Source: Halorhabdus tiamatea SARL4B
GTDB taxonomy: Archaea; Halobacteriota; Halobacteria; Halobacteriales; Haloarculaceae
NCBI RefSeq assembly: GCF_000470655.1
Contig: NC_021921.1
Coordinates: 1,488,001-1,552,000 of the forward strand
Length of the DNA: 64,000 nucleotides
Direction: 5' to 3'
Position 1 is the first letter of the stretch, and each line of letters starts with the position of its first letter. The notes below the pieces were generated by a model. That model did no database searches, had not been told where the DNA came from, and saw nothing but the letters and a program-made list of their open reading frames with translations. Of this stretch, positions 16,481-26,033 are shown in pieces. The translations under genes were made by a program, and so were the position numbers.

Positions 16481-17692
16481 TCAGACCAGCACGTCGACCG
16501 CGTAGCCACTGCCCCGGAGCGCTTCGAGCAGCGTCTCGACGTGCTCTGGCCCGCGCGTTTCGATGTCGAGGTCGACGACGGTGTCGTCCATCGCGATGTC
16601 CCGCGAGGCGCGGTCGTGCTCGATCGTGTAGATGTTCCCGCGCTCTTCGGAGATCACCTCGACAAGCTCCTCAAGTGCGCCCGGGCGATCTTCCAGGACT
16701 GTCCTGATCCGGAGATACCGGCCCGTCTCGATCAGCCCGCGCATCACGACCGTCGTCAGGACGTTGAGGTCGATGTTCCCGCCGCTGAGCACCGGGACGA
16801 TCGTCTCGTCCTCCGCATAGTCGAAGGCCCCTTCGAGCAACGCGGCGACGGGGACCGCACCGGCCCCTTCGACGAGCGTCTTCGTCCGCTCTAGGAGCGT
16901 CGTCACCGCGACGGCGATCGCGGTGTCCGGGACCGTGACGACCTCGTCGACACGCTCGCGGATCACGTCGAATGGGCGCTCGCCGACCTTCCGCGTCGCG
17001 ATACCGTCCGCGATCGTCTCGACACCCTCGCGCTCGACGATCTCGCCTGCCGCCAGCGATTGCGGGAGGCTCGCCGCGCCCTCGGCCTGGACGCCGATCA
17101 CGCGGACGTCGTCGTCCCAGCCCTTGAGGGCGGTCGCGACGCCGGCGATGAGGCCGCCCCCGCCCACTGAGACGACCACCGTGTCCACGTCGGGGCAGTC
17201 CGCGGCGATCTCCAGGCCGAGGGTGCCCTGGCCGGCCATCACCATCTCGTCGTCGAAGGCCGGGACGTAGGTCCGGTCCTCCGCCGCGGCGATCTCGTGG
17301 GCGCGTTCGGCCGCGACGTCGTAGTCCTCGCCGTGGAGGACGACGTTGCCTCCGTAGCTTCGGGTGGCCTTCACCTTCGAGACGGGCGCGCGCTCGGGCA
17401 TGACGATCGTCGAGTCGACGCCCATCCGGCTGGCCGCGAGCGCGACGCCCTGGGCGTGGTTGCCCGCGCTCGCCGCGACGACGCCGGCGGCCTGTTGGTC
17501 GTCGGTGAGCGTCGCGATCCGGTTGGTCGCCCCGCGGATCTTGAACGAGCCAGTCCGCTGGACGGTCTCGTACTTCGGACGGATGTCCGCGCCCGTCATC
17601 GCCGAGAGGGAGTACGATCGCTCCAGTGGGGTGTGGCGGGCGGTTTCGGCGACGCGATCGCGAGCCGCCAGCACGTCCTCGCGAGAGAGCAT
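16481..17692 (-). CDS. ilvA: Threonine ammonia-lyase (threonine dehydratase)
   Basis: A 403-residue PLP enzyme converting threonine to 2-oxobutanoate and ammonia, the first step of isoleucine synthesis or of threonine breakdown. The PLP lysine is in GSFKIRGATNRIATL, and the glycine-rich phosphate loop is SVGGGGLIAGVATAL. An ACT domain occupies about residues 325-403 (LRIRTVLEDRPGALEELVEV), suggesting allosteric control. The length and domain order match the short one-ACT form. thrC, which makes threonine, is at 46713 rather than adjacent. Confidence 0.92.
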   Translation of the reverse strand: MLSREDVLAARDRVAETARHTPLERSYSLSAMTGADIRPKYETVQRTGSFKIRGATNRIATLTDDQQAAGVVAASAGNHAQGVALAASRMGVDSTIVMPERAPVSKVKATRSYGGNVVLHGEDYDVAAERAHEIAAAEDRTYVPAFDDEMVMAGQGTLGLEIAADCPDVDTVVVSVGGGGLIAGVATALKGWDDDVRVIGVQAEGAASLPQSLAAGEIVEREGVETIADGIATRKVGERPFDVIRERVDEVVTVPDTAIAVAVTTLLERTKTLVEGAGAVPVAALLEGAFDYAEDETIVPVLSGGNIDLNVLTTVVMRGLIETGRYLRIRTVLEDRPGALEELVEVISEERGNIYTIEHDRASRDIAMDDTVVDLDIETRGPEHVETLLEALRGSGYAVDVLV

Positions 17693-17754
17693 GTCGGAAC
17701 TTGCGGCCGGACGGCCCTAACTGTGGCGGGCTGTTTCGGGCCCCACTGATCGCC

Positions 17755-17862
17755 GGGCCCACCAACGGTTCGAGGCTTACCGGGCCCACCAACAGTTCGA
17801 GGCTTACCGGGCCCACCAACAGTTCGAGGCTTACCGGGCCCACCAACGCTTTGAGGCTGGCG
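17755..17862. repeat. 27-bp tandem repeat, four copies
   Basis: Units at 17755-17781, 17782-17808, 17809-17835 and 17836-17862 each begin GGGCCCACCAAC and continue with a TTCGAGGCTTACC-like half. Units 2 and 3 are identical; units 1 and 4 vary at one and several bases. GGGCCC is itself palindromic. The array ends 16 bases before the aldo/keto reductase start, in the divergent gap with ilvA. Confidence 0.9.
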
Positions 17863-17878
17863 ATCCACGGACAAGACG

Positions 17879-18739
17879 ATGACTGAGCAACTCCAAAACG
17901 AGAGCGACACGTTCGACATCGGCGGCGAGACGGTCCACCGGCTCGGGTTCGGGGCGATGCGGCTGACCGGCGAGGACATCATCGGCCCGCCGGCCGACGA
18001 GGAGAACGCGACGGACGTGATCCGCCACGCGATCGATCTCGGCGTCGACTTCATCGACACCGCCGATTCGTACGGCCCGGGCGTCAGCGAGCGCCTGCTC
18101 GGCGAGGCCCTGACCGCCGAGGACGACGTCTTCGTGGCCTCCAAGGCCGGATTGCTTCGCCACCGCGACGGCGAGTGGACGCCTCACGGCGACCCCGAAT
18201 ACCTCCACAACCAGGTCCTGGCGAGTCTCGATCGGCTGCGAACCGATCAGATCGACCTCTATCAGTTCCACCGCCCGGACCCCGACGGCGACTTCGAGGA
18301 CTCCGTCCAGGCCTTCGCCGAGATGAAGGATGCTGGCCAGATCGAACACGTCGGCCTCTCGAACGTCACCGTCGAGCAACTCGAGACGGCGATGGACATC
18401 GTCGACGTCGCGACGGTCCAGAACCAGTACAACGTCGGCCATCGCGAGGACGAGGCCGTCCTCGAGGCGTGTGAATCCTACGACGTCGGGTTCATCCCCT
18501 GGGGCCCGATGTACACGGTCGACGACGAGGGCGTCGCCGAGGTACTCGACGAGGTCGGAGCGGCCCACGACGCGACGCGTCGACAGATCGCGCTGGCGTG
18601 GTTGCTCGATCATTCAGACGTGATGCTCCCGATCCCCGGGACGTCGAGTGTCGAGCACCTGGAGGCGAACGTCGCTGCCACGACCATCGACCTGACCGAC
18701 GAGGACCGCGCCGCCCTGGACGGGATCGATCCGCAATAA
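17879..18739 (+). CDS. Aldo/keto reductase
   Basis: A 286-residue NAD(P)H-dependent oxidoreductase with the (beta/alpha)8 fold. The tetrad regions are visible: FIDTADSYGPG (Asp and Tyr), FVASKAGL (Lys) and YQFHRPDPDG (His). The cofactor region near the C-terminus is IPGTSSVEHLEANVAA. The substrate is unknown. ATG at 17879 begins MTEQLQNESDTFDIGGETVH. The four-copy 27-bp repeat immediately upstream occupies the place where a TATA box would be expected, so its promoter is unclear. It is convergent with citrate synthase, with only six bases between the stops. Confidence 0.9.
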   Translation: MTEQLQNESDTFDIGGETVHRLGFGAMRLTGEDIIGPPADEENATDVIRHAIDLGVDFIDTADSYGPGVSERLLGEALTAEDDVFVASKAGLLRHRDGEWTPHGDPEYLHNQVLASLDRLRTDQIDLYQFHRPDPDGDFEDSVQAFAEMKDAGQIEHVGLSNVTVEQLETAMDIVDVATVQNQYNVGHREDEAVLEACESYDVGFIPWGPMYTVDDEGVAEVLDEVGAAHDATRRQIALAWLLDHSDVMLPIPGTSSVEHLEANVAATTIDLTDEDRAALDGIDPQ

Positions 18740-18745
18740 GCGATC

Positions 18746-19885
18746 TTACCGCTGGTCGATCCGGACGAACTCCCGGTCTTCCGGACCGACGTAGCGGGCT
18801 CGCGGGCGGATAAGGCGGTTGTCCTCCTGATATTCCAGCACGTGGGCGACCCAGCCACCGACGCGGCTCATCGCGAAGATGGGGGTATAGAGGTCGATCG
18901 GGATCCCCATCTGGTAGTACATCGACGCCGAGTAGAAGTCGACGTTCGGCGCGATGCCGGTCTCCTTGGCCATGAACTCCTCGATTGCGCGGCTGTAGGA
19001 GTACCACTTGAACTCGTCGGCGGCCTTGCCCAGCGCCTTGGACTTCGCGCCGAGGATCTTCGCCCGCGGGTCCTTCACGTCGTAGACCCGGTGGCCGAAG
19101 CCAGGGATGCGCTCGCCGGATTCGAGGGCCTCGCGGGCCCATTCGACGGCTGTGAGGTCGTGCTCGTCGATCTCCAGTAGCGTCCGCATCACGTTCTGGT
19201 TCGCGCCGCCGTGGAGATCGCCCTTCAGCGCGCCGATGGCGCTGGTGACCGAACTGTGCAGGTCCGACAGCGTCGAGGCCGTCACCATCGCGGCGAACGT
19301 CGAGGCGTTGATGCCGTGGTCGGCGTGGACCACCAGGGCCATGTCGAAGACGTCCGCGATGGTGTCCTCCGGCTCCTCGCCGTTGAGCATGTACAGGAAG
19401 TTCGCGGCGTGACTCAGGTCCGTCCGGGGTTCGATCGGTTCATCGCCGTCCCGGAGGCGCTTGTAGGCGGCAACGATAGTGGGCATCTTCGCGGTGATCC
19501 GCCGACCCTTTCGCTGGGTGATCTCGCCGTCCCCGGCCTCGCCCGTCGAGTCGTCCGGGTCGTAGGCCGACAGCATCGAGACGGCGGTCCGGAGGGCGGC
19601 CATCGGGTTCTCCTCCGCAGCAGCGAGTTCACGGACCGTCGAGAGCACTTCCTCCCGGACCGCCCGCTCCTCGGCCATCTTCGCCTCGAACGGTTCCAGC
19701 TCGGATTCAGTCGGGAGGTGGCCCTCCCAGAGGAGATACAGCACCTCTTCGAAGGACGTGTTCCGCGCGAGATCCTCGATCGCGTACCCCCGGTAGACGA
19801 GTCGGCCTGCCGACCCGTCGATGTCGCTCAGCGACGATTCGGCGACCAGCACTCCCTCCAGTCCCTTTCTGAGCTCTTCGGGCAT
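18746..19885 (-). CDS. citZ: Citrate synthase
   Basis: A 379-residue short-form citrate synthase joining acetyl-CoA and oxaloacetate in the citric acid cycle. Active-site His residues lie in LVVHADHGINAS and GFGHRVYDVKDPRAKI, with a CoA-site stretch GALKGDLHGGANQNVM. The length and the opening KGLEGVLVAESSLSDIDG match archaeal enzymes. The reading frame extends no further upstream with coding character. It is monocistronic by its surroundings. Confidence 0.95.
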   Translation of the reverse strand: MPEELRKGLEGVLVAESSLSDIDGSAGRLVYRGYAIEDLARNTSFEEVLYLLWEGHLPTESELEPFEAKMAEERAVREEVLSTVRELAAAEENPMAALRTAVSMLSAYDPDDSTGEAGDGEITQRKGRRITAKMPTIVAAYKRLRDGDEPIEPRTDLSHAANFLYMLNGEEPEDTIADVFDMALVVHADHGINASTFAAMVTASTLSDLHSSVTSAIGALKGDLHGGANQNVMRTLLEIDEHDLTAVEWAREALESGERIPGFGHRVYDVKDPRAKILGAKSKALGKAADEFKWYSYSRAIEEFMAKETGIAPNVDFYSASMYYQMGIPIDLYTPIFAMSRVGGWVAHVLEYQEDNRLIRPRARYVGPEDREFVRIDQR

Positions 19886-20094
19886 ACAATATACTGCCCT
19901 CCTTCAAGGAAAAGCATTACCGTTTTCAGGTTACGTTTTCCCGTACCTTCCGGACTGACACGAACAGATCCGGTCTGTCTATATTCTCCGGCGACTTTTA
20001 GACGATAGTCAATATCGAGATTCGTCGGCGGTCGACGACAGATTTCCTCTCCTGTCGGCAATACTTTTGGCCTGCGGTGTCGAACCGGCTACAC

Positions 20095-21312
20095 ATGGTC
20101 ACGGGTGAGGACGTCACGTACGAACCGGTCAGCGTCAAGGACGTGCTGGCCGAGATGAAAGACACCGCCGAGTTGCTGATCGACCTCTCCTATTCGGCGG
20201 TGTTGCTCGGCAGCGACGAGATCGCCGAGGAAGTCCTCGCCCTCGAAGAGCGCATGGACGTCCTCCACCTCCGGGCGCGGATGAGCCTCCTCATGGCGGC
20301 CCGCAACCCCGAGGACGCCGAGGCGCTGGCCCCGGTGCTGGGCGTCGTCGGTGCGGCGGAGAAGATCAGCGATGCGGCGGGCGACATCGCGAAGGTCGTC
20401 ATCGAGGACATCGGCCTGCCGGCGGCGATGCGGGCGACCCTGCCCGAGGCGGTCGAGACGCTGGTCCGGGCGACGGTCGAAGCCGACTCGGCGTACGCCG
20501 ACCGGACGCTCGCCGATCTCAACCTCGAAACTGCGACCGGCGTGCGGATCATCGCAATCCGGCGGTCGGGCGAGTGGTTGCTCAATCCGACGGCCGAGAC
20601 GACGCTCCGGTCGGGCGACGTCCTCCTCGCCAGGGGACCGGAGGACGGGATCGCCGAGGTCTACGCCGAAACGACCGGTGAAGGTTACGAACCGCCCGAA
20701 CCGCACGAGAGCCACATCGACGATCTGGAGCGGGCGGTCGACTCGATCGTGCTGATGAAGAACATGAGCGAACTCGCCGTCGACCTGGCCTACGGCGCGA
20801 TACTGTTCGACAGCCAGGACGTCGCCGAGGAGGTCCTGGAACTCGAAGCCGAGGTCGACGCCCTCCAGTCGCGCTTCGAGGCCTGGACGCTCCAGGCTGC
20901 CGGCCGCGTCGACGATCCGATCGCCCTCCGTGGGCTGGTCCACCTCGCGCGCTCGACGGAAGTCATCTCCGACGCCGCCTTAGAGATCAGTGAAGGCGTG
21001 CTTCGGGGACTGGGCACCCATCCCGTCGTCGAGGCGGCCATCGAGGCGAGCGACGAGGTGATCGTTCGGGAGACCGTCTCTCCGGACAGCGACCTCGACG
21101 GCGCGACGCTGGGCGACCGCGAGGTCAAGACCCGAACGGGCATGCGCGTGATCGCCGTCCGGCGACCGTCGACCCATCCGACCGGCAAGCACTCCACGGA
21201 CTGGGAACTCTCGCCGGGGCCGGAGACGGCGATCGACGCTGGCGACGTGGTGATCGCGAAGGGAACTCGGAGTGGTGCGGAGCGACTGCGCGAGCTAGCT
21301 GGGGGAGACTGA
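20095..21312 (+). CDS. Duplicated PhoU-like/TrkA-C domain protein
   Basis: A 405-residue cytoplasmic protein made of two similar halves. Each half has a PhoU-like helical domain (SVKDVLAEMKDTAELLIDLS; ERAVDSIVLMKNMSELAVDL) followed by a TrkA-C domain (LETATGVRIIAIRRSGEWLL; VKTRTGMRVIAVRRPSTHP). Proteins of this type are thought to regulate cation channels or transporters through ligand binding in TrkA-C. ATG 20095 lies about 30 bases after an AATACTTTTG element, favouring it over the GTG at 20077. No channel gene is adjacent; the next gene is a small membrane protein read in the opposite direction. Confidence 0.8.
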   Translation: MVTGEDVTYEPVSVKDVLAEMKDTAELLIDLSYSAVLLGSDEIAEEVLALEERMDVLHLRARMSLLMAARNPEDAEALAPVLGVVGAAEKISDAAGDIAKVVIEDIGLPAAMRATLPEAVETLVRATVEADSAYADRTLADLNLETATGVRIIAIRRSGEWLLNPTAETTLRSGDVLLARGPEDGIAEVYAETTGEGYEPPEPHESHIDDLERAVDSIVLMKNMSELAVDLAYGAILFDSQDVAEEVLELEAEVDALQSRFEAWTLQAAGRVDDPIALRGLVHLARSTEVISDAALEISEGVLRGLGTHPVVEAAIEASDEVIVRETVSPDSDLDGATLGDREVKTRTGMRVIAVRRPSTHPTGKHSTDWELSPGPETAIDAGDVVIAKGTRSGAERLRELAGGD

Positions 21313-21314
21313 GG

Positions 21315-21593
21315 CTACTGTTCTTTCTCGTCGTCGGCCGGGTCGTCCTCTGTGGCGTGTCTGTAGGCCTCAACTCCGACCAGAACCGTTGTCACGACGG
21401 CCCCGACTGTCATCGCGAGGACGGCAAGCAAAGAGAGGTACAGCACCTGCCCGAGCGCCGACGCGCGACCGAAGACGAACACGGCGTAGACGGCGATGGC
21501 GAAGACGATCCCCGTTGTGATCCCCCGTTTCGCGTGCTCGCGAACCCGAAGGGCTGCCAGGAGTTGCGCTTTCCCGTTCGATGCGTCTGACAC
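21315..21593 (-). CDS. Small two-helix membrane protein (possibly DUF7536-like)
   Basis: A 92-residue protein from GTG 21593 (SDASNGKAQLLAALRVREHA). Two hydrophobic helices (about residues 26-43 and 51-76) are followed by an acidic tail (ATEDDPADDEKEQ). An upstream TTG at 21620 would add nine residues. I believe similar short proteins are conserved in haloarchaea, but the family number is from memory. It is convergent with the PhoU/TrkA-C gene and 60 bases downstream of hisG on the same strand. Confidence 0.65.
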   Translation of the reverse strand: MSDASNGKAQLLAALRVREHAKRGITTGIVFAIAVYAVFVFGRASALGQVLYLSLLAVLAMTVGAVVTTVLVGVEAYRHATEDDPADDEKEQ

Positions 21594-21653
21594 GCCAGGG
21601 GATAGTCGGCCTGGGGACAAAGACCTCCGGGTTGCGGCGGTGTTCGGTTCTGA

Positions 21654-22502
21654 TCACTCCACCAGTCGTTCGATCTCGGTCACGAGGACATCGCTCGCAC
21701 CGATCTCTTTCAGCCGGCTGATCGTCTCGAAGACCGCCTGTTCGTCGACGACTGCATGGACCGCAACATCCTCCGTCCCGGCGATGTCCATCACCGTCGG
21801 TCCGCCCATCCCGGGCAGGACGTCCTTGACCTCCTCGAGCTGGGACTCGGGTGCGTTCATCATGAGGTAGCGCTTGTCCTCGGCCGACAGCACCGAGGAC
21901 AGCGCCATCTCGATCTGCTTTACTTTGGGGTCGTCGGCGACGTCCTCGCGGGCGAACAGCCGGACGGAGCTTTCGAGGACGTCGTCGACGACTGCGAGGC
22001 GGTTCATCCGCAGGGTCGTGCCCGTCGAGGTGATGTCGACGATGCCGTCGGCGATGTCGACGTGCGGCGTGAGCTCGGTCGCCCCCGAAACTTCCGTGAT
22101 CTCGGCGTCGACGCCAACGTCTTCGAGATAGTGTCGGGTCACGTTCGGGAACTCCGTCGCGACGGTGCCGCCCTCCAGGTCAGCGGGGTCGTCGATGTCT
22201 CCGTCCTCGGGGGCGGCCAGCACGAGTTTGCACTGGCCGTATTCCAGGTCGAGGAGGGAAACCAGGTTCTCGCGGTCGGCCTCCTGGGCCTGGTCGTAGC
22301 CGGTGATGCCGAGGTCGGCCGCGCCGTCGGAGACGTATTCGGGGATGTCCGCGGCGCGGGCGTACAGCACGGTCACGTCGTCGTCGACCGTCCGGGCGTA
22401 GAGCTGTCGGTCCGCGCCGTCGACGAGGTGGAGCCCGGCGCGTTCGAGCAATTCGACGCTCGGGTCGTGGAGCCGACCCTTGTTGGGCAGGGCGATGCGC
22501 AT
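21654..22502 (-). CDS. hisG: ATP phosphoribosyltransferase
   Basis: A 282-residue long-form HisG, the first and regulated step of histidine synthesis (ATP + PRPP to phosphoribosyl-ATP). It starts [20 protein letters not shown]. The substrate-binding core has [20 protein letters not shown] and [14 protein letters not shown] (PRPP-binding region). The last 75 residues form the ACT-like regulatory domain ([20 protein letters not shown]), so histidine feedback is expected. No other his genes are adjacent. An in-frame extension to 23054 is antisense of the histidine kinase gene and was rejected. Confidence 0.95.
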   Translation of the reverse strand: MRIALPNKGRLHDPSVELLERAGLHLVDGADRQLYARTVDDDVTVLYARAADIPEYVSDGAADLGITGYDQAQEADRENLVSLLDLEYGQCKLVLAAPEDGDIDDPADLEGGTVATEFPNVTRHYLEDVGVDAEITEVSGATELTPHVDIADGIVDITSTGTTLRMNRLAVVDDVLESSVRLFAREDVADDPKVKQIEMALSSVLSAEDKRYLMMNAPESQLEEVKDVLPGMGGPTVMDIAGTEDVAVHAVVDEQAVFETISRLKEIGASDVLVTEIERLVE

Positions 22503-22631
22503 ACCCACTCTCCGTGCGAGAGGCGCAATTGTCTTTCGGGACGTGTCGGCTCCCCGCTCCTCGGAAGGTACATTCATTACGCTGGCACCGGACTCTTTTT
22601 TCATGTGCCGGAGAGGTGAGTCGAGCCGCCG

Positions 22632-24257
22632 ATGATCGACGGGTTGGCGATCGGTGGCCGGTACTGGTATCTGGCGATCTTCGGCCTCTCTGCGGTCGCC
22701 ACGTTCGCCAGTGCGGTCCGGGCCAACCGGATCGCTGATGGCGACACCCGGCGGGGCCTGGTCGCTTTGCTCCTCACCAGCGGCGGGTGGGCGCTTACTC
22801 ACGTCGCGTATCTGGCGACAGCCGACGAGCAACTCGGCGTGTTCCTCTATCAGATCGGCCTCGTCGTCGGATTGAGCACGATCGGCGGGTGGCTGTACTT
22901 CTGTTCGGCCTACACTGGCCGGACGCTCCACCGCGATCCACGGATTCGCCGGATCGTCGTTGGCGTCTTCCTCGCGATCGTTGCCGTGAAACTCACGAAC
23001 AACGTTCACGGCCTGTACTTCACGAGCGAGGTCGTTTCGACGCCGTTCCCTCACGTCGCGATCACGAGCACCACCTTACACTGGACGGTCATGGGGGGAA
23101 GCTACGCGCTGGCGACGGTCGGGTACTTCATGCTCTACGAGCGATTTCGCCACGTCAGCCACGATTCGCGCCCGCTGTTGGTATTGCTCGGGCTGACAGC
23201 CCTGCCGGTCGGCTTCGACATCCTGGGGATGCTCGTTCCCGGACTGATGGAGATAACCTACGAACCAGTCGGCGTCGCGGCATTCGCCGTCGGGCTCTCG
23301 TTCGTCTACTTCGAGCGCTTCCGGACGATCCGGCTGGCCGGCGACCGGGACGATCCGGTGATCGTCCTCGATGCCGACGACCGCATCCAGGACTACAACC
23401 GGGCGGCGACGCAACTCGTGTCCGCGCTGGACGACCGTTCGGTCGTCGGCGACCGCTTCGCCGAGGTCGCCCCGAAGTGTGCGGAGAAACTCGTGGAGGA
23501 CGATCCGCTCGTTACGGTCCACCGAGACGGCGAGACCCGGTACTACCGCGTGACTGAACAGGAGTTCTCGGCTTCTCAGGCTGATCTCGGGCGCGCCCTC
23601 GTCTTCACCGACGAGACCCATCGCGAACAGTACCGAAACGAACTCGAACGCCAGAACGACCGGCTGGATTCCTTCGCCAGCATGCTCAGCCACGACCTCC
23701 GCAACCCGCTGAACGTCGCTCAGGGTCGCCTCGAACTCGCCCGTGAGAAGGTCGACAACGAACACCTCGAGGCGGTCAACGACGCCCTCTCCCGCATCGA
23801 GACGCTCATCGAGGACGTCCTCCAGCTCGCCCGCCAGGGCCAGCCCGTCGAAGAGACTGACCGCGTGAGTCTCGGAGCGGTCGCTCGGGACGCCTGGGGG
23901 ATGGTCGAGACGGCCGAGGCCGAACTGGTCGTCGAGACCGACCGCGACCTCGTCGCCGATCCGGACCGCCTCCAGCGGCTGTTCGAGAACCTCTTCCGGA
24001 ATGCGATCGAACACGGCGGTGAGGACGTCACCGTCACTGTGGGCGCACTCGAGACACCGCAGGGTTTCTTCGTCGAAGACGACGGACGCGGCATCTCCCA
24101 GCAAGACCGTGAGCAGGTCTTCGAATCAGGTTACAGCACCGCGGAGGACGGCACCGGGTTCGGCCTCTCGATCGTCGAGCAGATCGTCGCCGCTCACGAG
24201 TGGACGATCGAGCTCGCAGACGTCGAAGTGGGGACTCGCTTCGAGATCCGGACGTGA
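22632..24257 (+). CDS. Histidine kinase with 7TM N-terminal sensor and PAS-like domain
   Basis: A 541-residue membrane sensor kinase. Residues 1-225 hold about seven hydrophobic helices of the 7TM histidine-kinase type. A PAS-like domain (about 230-330, [20 protein letters not shown]) follows. The HisKA dimer has the phospho-acceptor His354 in [12 protein letters not shown], and the HATPase domain has [13 protein letters not shown] (N box), DDGRGI (G1) and [12 protein letters not shown] (G2). No response regulator lies nearby, so this is an orphan kinase. Its kinase core closely resembles those at 28870 and 32784. The signal sensed is unknown. Confidence 0.88.
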   Translation: MIDGLAIGGRYWYLAIFGLSAVATFASAVRANRIADGDTRRGLVALLLTSGGWALTHVAYLATADEQLGVFLYQIGLVVGLSTIGGWLYFCSAYTGRTLHRDPRIRRIVVGVFLAIVAVKLTNNVHGLYFTSEVVSTPFPHVAITSTTLHWTVMGGSYALATVGYFMLYERFRHVSHDSRPLLVLLGLTALPVGFDILGMLVPGLMEITYEPVGVAAFAVGLSFVYFERFRTIRLAGDRDDPVIVLDADDRIQDYNRAATQLVSALDDRSVVGDRFAEVAPKCAEKLVEDDPLVTVHRDGETRYYRVTEQEFSASQADLGRALVFTDETHREQYRNELERQNDRLDSFASMLSHDLRNPLNVAQGRLELAREKVDNEHLEAVNDALSRIETLIEDVLQLARQGQPVEETDRVSLGAVARDAWGMVETAEAELVVETDRDLVADPDRLQRLFENLFRNAIEHGGEDVTVTVGALETPQGFFVEDDGRGISQQDREQVFESGYSTAEDGTGFGLSIVEQIVAAHEWTIELADVEVGTRFEIRT

Positions 24258-24306
24258 GCGCGAGCCTTTCGGTGCATCGACGGGTGTCGGACGGGTGGCT
24301 GACGAA

Positions 24307-24314
24307 CCTATTTG
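24307..24314 (+). promoter_or_regulatory. TATA-like element of the ribbon-helix-helix gene
   Basis: CCTATTTG lies about 30 bases before ATG 24341, consistent with a near-leaderless transcript. Confidence 0.4.
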
Positions 24315-24340
24315 TCGATGCCGCCCCCCGATCCTGGATA

Positions 24341-24499
24341 ATGAACGACGTCCTCTCGGATCTGGAGGAAGTGACCGTCGAGTTCGACGAGGAGACTCTC
24401 GAGGCGCTGGACGAGAAGGCCTTCCGGGATCACCGGGACAACCGCGAGGCCGCGATTCGAGATCTGCTGGATCAGTGGTTGAAAGAGCGCGAGGAGTGA
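24341..24499 (+). CDS. Small ribbon-helix-helix-like protein
   Basis: A 52-residue protein. The segment VTVEFDEETLEALDEKAF is followed by two helices (NREAAIRDLLDQWLKEREE), matching the CopG/ribbon-helix-helix shape: one beta strand, then two helices. Such proteins dimerise through the strand and bind DNA. No toxin gene is adjacent, so it is probably a transcription regulator rather than an antitoxin. The start is supported by the TATA-like element upstream. It lies between a histidine kinase and the deaminase gene, both on the same strand. Confidence 0.65.
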   Translation: MNDVLSDLEEVTVEFDEETLEALDEKAFRDHRDNREAAIRDLLDQWLKEREE

Positions 24500-24574
24500 A
24501 CTGACACCTTCGGCGCTCCCTCAGGACCAACAGAACCCGCCACAGTCTTATTCGTCCCGCGAAAACCACACGCC

Positions 24575-25864
24575 ATGAGCGACCTCCTCGTCACGGGCGG
24601 ACAGGTTCTCCGTCCGGACATGACAGTCGAACGCGCGGACGTTCTCGTCGATCAGGACGCGGGCACGATCGAGGCCGTCGGCGATCCCGGCGGTGGCGAC
24701 GACGAACTCGACGCCGCGGGCGGACTCGTCATCCCCGGACTCGTCAACACGCACACCCACGTCGCGATGACGCTGCTCCGTGGCCTGGCCGACGACAAGC
24801 CCCTCGACGCCTGGCTTCGGGAGGACATCTGGCCGGTCGAGGCCGAACTCACCCCTGAAGACATCCGCGTCGGTGCGGAACTCGGGTTGATCGAGATGAT
24901 CAAGTCCGGGACGACGGCGTTGTCGGACATGTACTTCGCGGTCGAAGAGATCGCTCAAGCGGTCGAGCAGGCCGGCGTTCGGGCGCGGCTTGGCTACACC
25001 GCAGTCACTGTCGGCAAGGACGACGAGGGCGCGCGAGCGGACCTCGAACGGAGCCTCGAAGTGGCCCAGGAGTTCGACGGTGCGGCCGACGGTCGGATCC
25101 GGACGACGTTCCAGCCACACTCGCTGACGACAGTCGGCGAGCAGTTCCTCCGGGAGTTCGTCCCGCAGGCCAACGAGGCAGGCCTGGCGACGCATCTCCA
25201 CGCCAACGAGACGCCCGACGAGGTCGGCCCGATCGTCGAGGAACACGGAGTGCGTCCACTCGCCTATGCTGAGGACCTCGGACTCCTCGCTGGCGAGACC
25301 TACGTCGCCCACGGCGTCCACGTCGACGACAGCGAAATCGAGTTGCTGGTCGAGACCGACACCGGCGTCGCCCACTGCCCGGCCTCGAACATGAAACTCG
25401 CCAGTGGGATGGCCCCGGTCCAGGACATGCTCGATGCCGGCGTCACCGTCGGGATCGGAACGGACGGTGCGGCCTCGAACAACGACCTGGACATGTTCGA
25501 CGAGATGCGCGACGCGGCGATGCTCGGGAAACTCGCCGCCGAGGACGCCAGCGCCGTCGACGCGCCGACCGTCGTCGAGATGGCGACCGCGAACGGGGCG
25601 GACCTGCTCGGGTTCGACTCCGGCCGGATCGAACCCGGCGCGAACGCCGATCTGGCCGTTCTCAATCTCGACGTCCCGCACCTCACACCGGCCCACGATC
25701 TGGTCTCTCATCTCGCCTATGCCGCCCGCGGGAGCGACGTCCGCCACACCGTCGCCGACGGGCAGGTGCTCATGCGCGACCGCGAGGTGACCGTCTTCGA
25801 CGAGGACCGCGTCCGCGAGGCGGCAGTCGACCACGCCGACGCGCTGGTCGAGCGGGCGATGTGA
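24575..25864 (+). CDS. mtaD: 5-methylthioadenosine/S-adenosylhomocysteine deaminase
   Basis: A 429-residue amidohydrolase of the TRZ/ATZ group. Metal-binding His residues are in VNTHTHVAMT, and further metal or substrate residues are in LATHLHANETPDEV, YVAHGVHVDD and GTDGAASNNDLDMFDEM. The family deaminates SAH, methylthioadenosine and adenosine to inosine derivatives. ahcY lies 1.7 kb downstream on the same strand, which supports a role in recycling S-adenosylhomocysteine, although an unrelated secreted-protein gene sits between them. Relatives include guanine and chlorohydrolase enzymes, so the exact substrate is inferred. Confidence 0.88.
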   Translation: MSDLLVTGGQVLRPDMTVERADVLVDQDAGTIEAVGDPGGGDDELDAAGGLVIPGLVNTHTHVAMTLLRGLADDKPLDAWLREDIWPVEAELTPEDIRVGAELGLIEMIKSGTTALSDMYFAVEEIAQAVEQAGVRARLGYTAVTVGKDDEGARADLERSLEVAQEFDGAADGRIRTTFQPHSLTTVGEQFLREFVPQANEAGLATHLHANETPDEVGPIVEEHGVRPLAYAEDLGLLAGETYVAHGVHVDDSEIELLVETDTGVAHCPASNMKLASGMAPVQDMLDAGVTVGIGTDGAASNNDLDMFDEMRDAAMLGKLAAEDASAVDAPTVVEMATANGADLLGFDSGRIEPGANADLAVLNLDVPHLTPAHDLVSHLAYAARGSDVRHTVADGQVLMRDREVTVFDEDRVREAAVDHADALVERAM

Positions 25865-26000
25865 CGACTCGCGACGCGAATATTTACATTTCCTGAGTAT
25901 AGAATAAAACGTTGGAAAACGATAGTAAACAGTTTGAACGGATTTCGTCACGCCTCGATCGAATCGTATATCTCTCGAACGGAGTGAACAGCTGTCGGGG

Positions 26001-26008
26001 TATATTTG
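26001..26008 (+). promoter_or_regulatory. TATA box of the acidic secreted-protein gene
   Basis: TATATTTG is centred about 29 bases before ATG 26034, within a 170-base AT-rich gap after mtaD. The gene therefore probably has its own promoter. Confidence 0.6.
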
Positions 26009-26033
26009 GGTCTGGCTCCGAGTAGCGAGTGCA

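Noticed and set aside
17755-17862. Possible tRNA T-arm, because the repeat contains GGTTCGAGGC
   Set aside because: No acceptor stem, anticodon arm or CCA-side pairing is found, and the motif recurs only as part of the 27-bp repeat.
17755-17862. Possible CRISPR array
   Set aside because: The units are directly adjacent with no spacers and there is no cas gene nearby.
22508-23054. N-terminal extension of hisG
   Set aside because: The conserved HisG N-terminus begins at ATG 22502; the upstream part is antisense of the histidine kinase.
23076-24104. Long minus-strand frame of 342 residues
   Set aside because: It is antisense to the 7TM histidine kinase, whose motifs are complete; the frame is a GC-bias shadow.
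24548-25951. Minus-strand frame of 467 residues
   Set aside because: It is antisense to the mtaD amidohydrolase gene.
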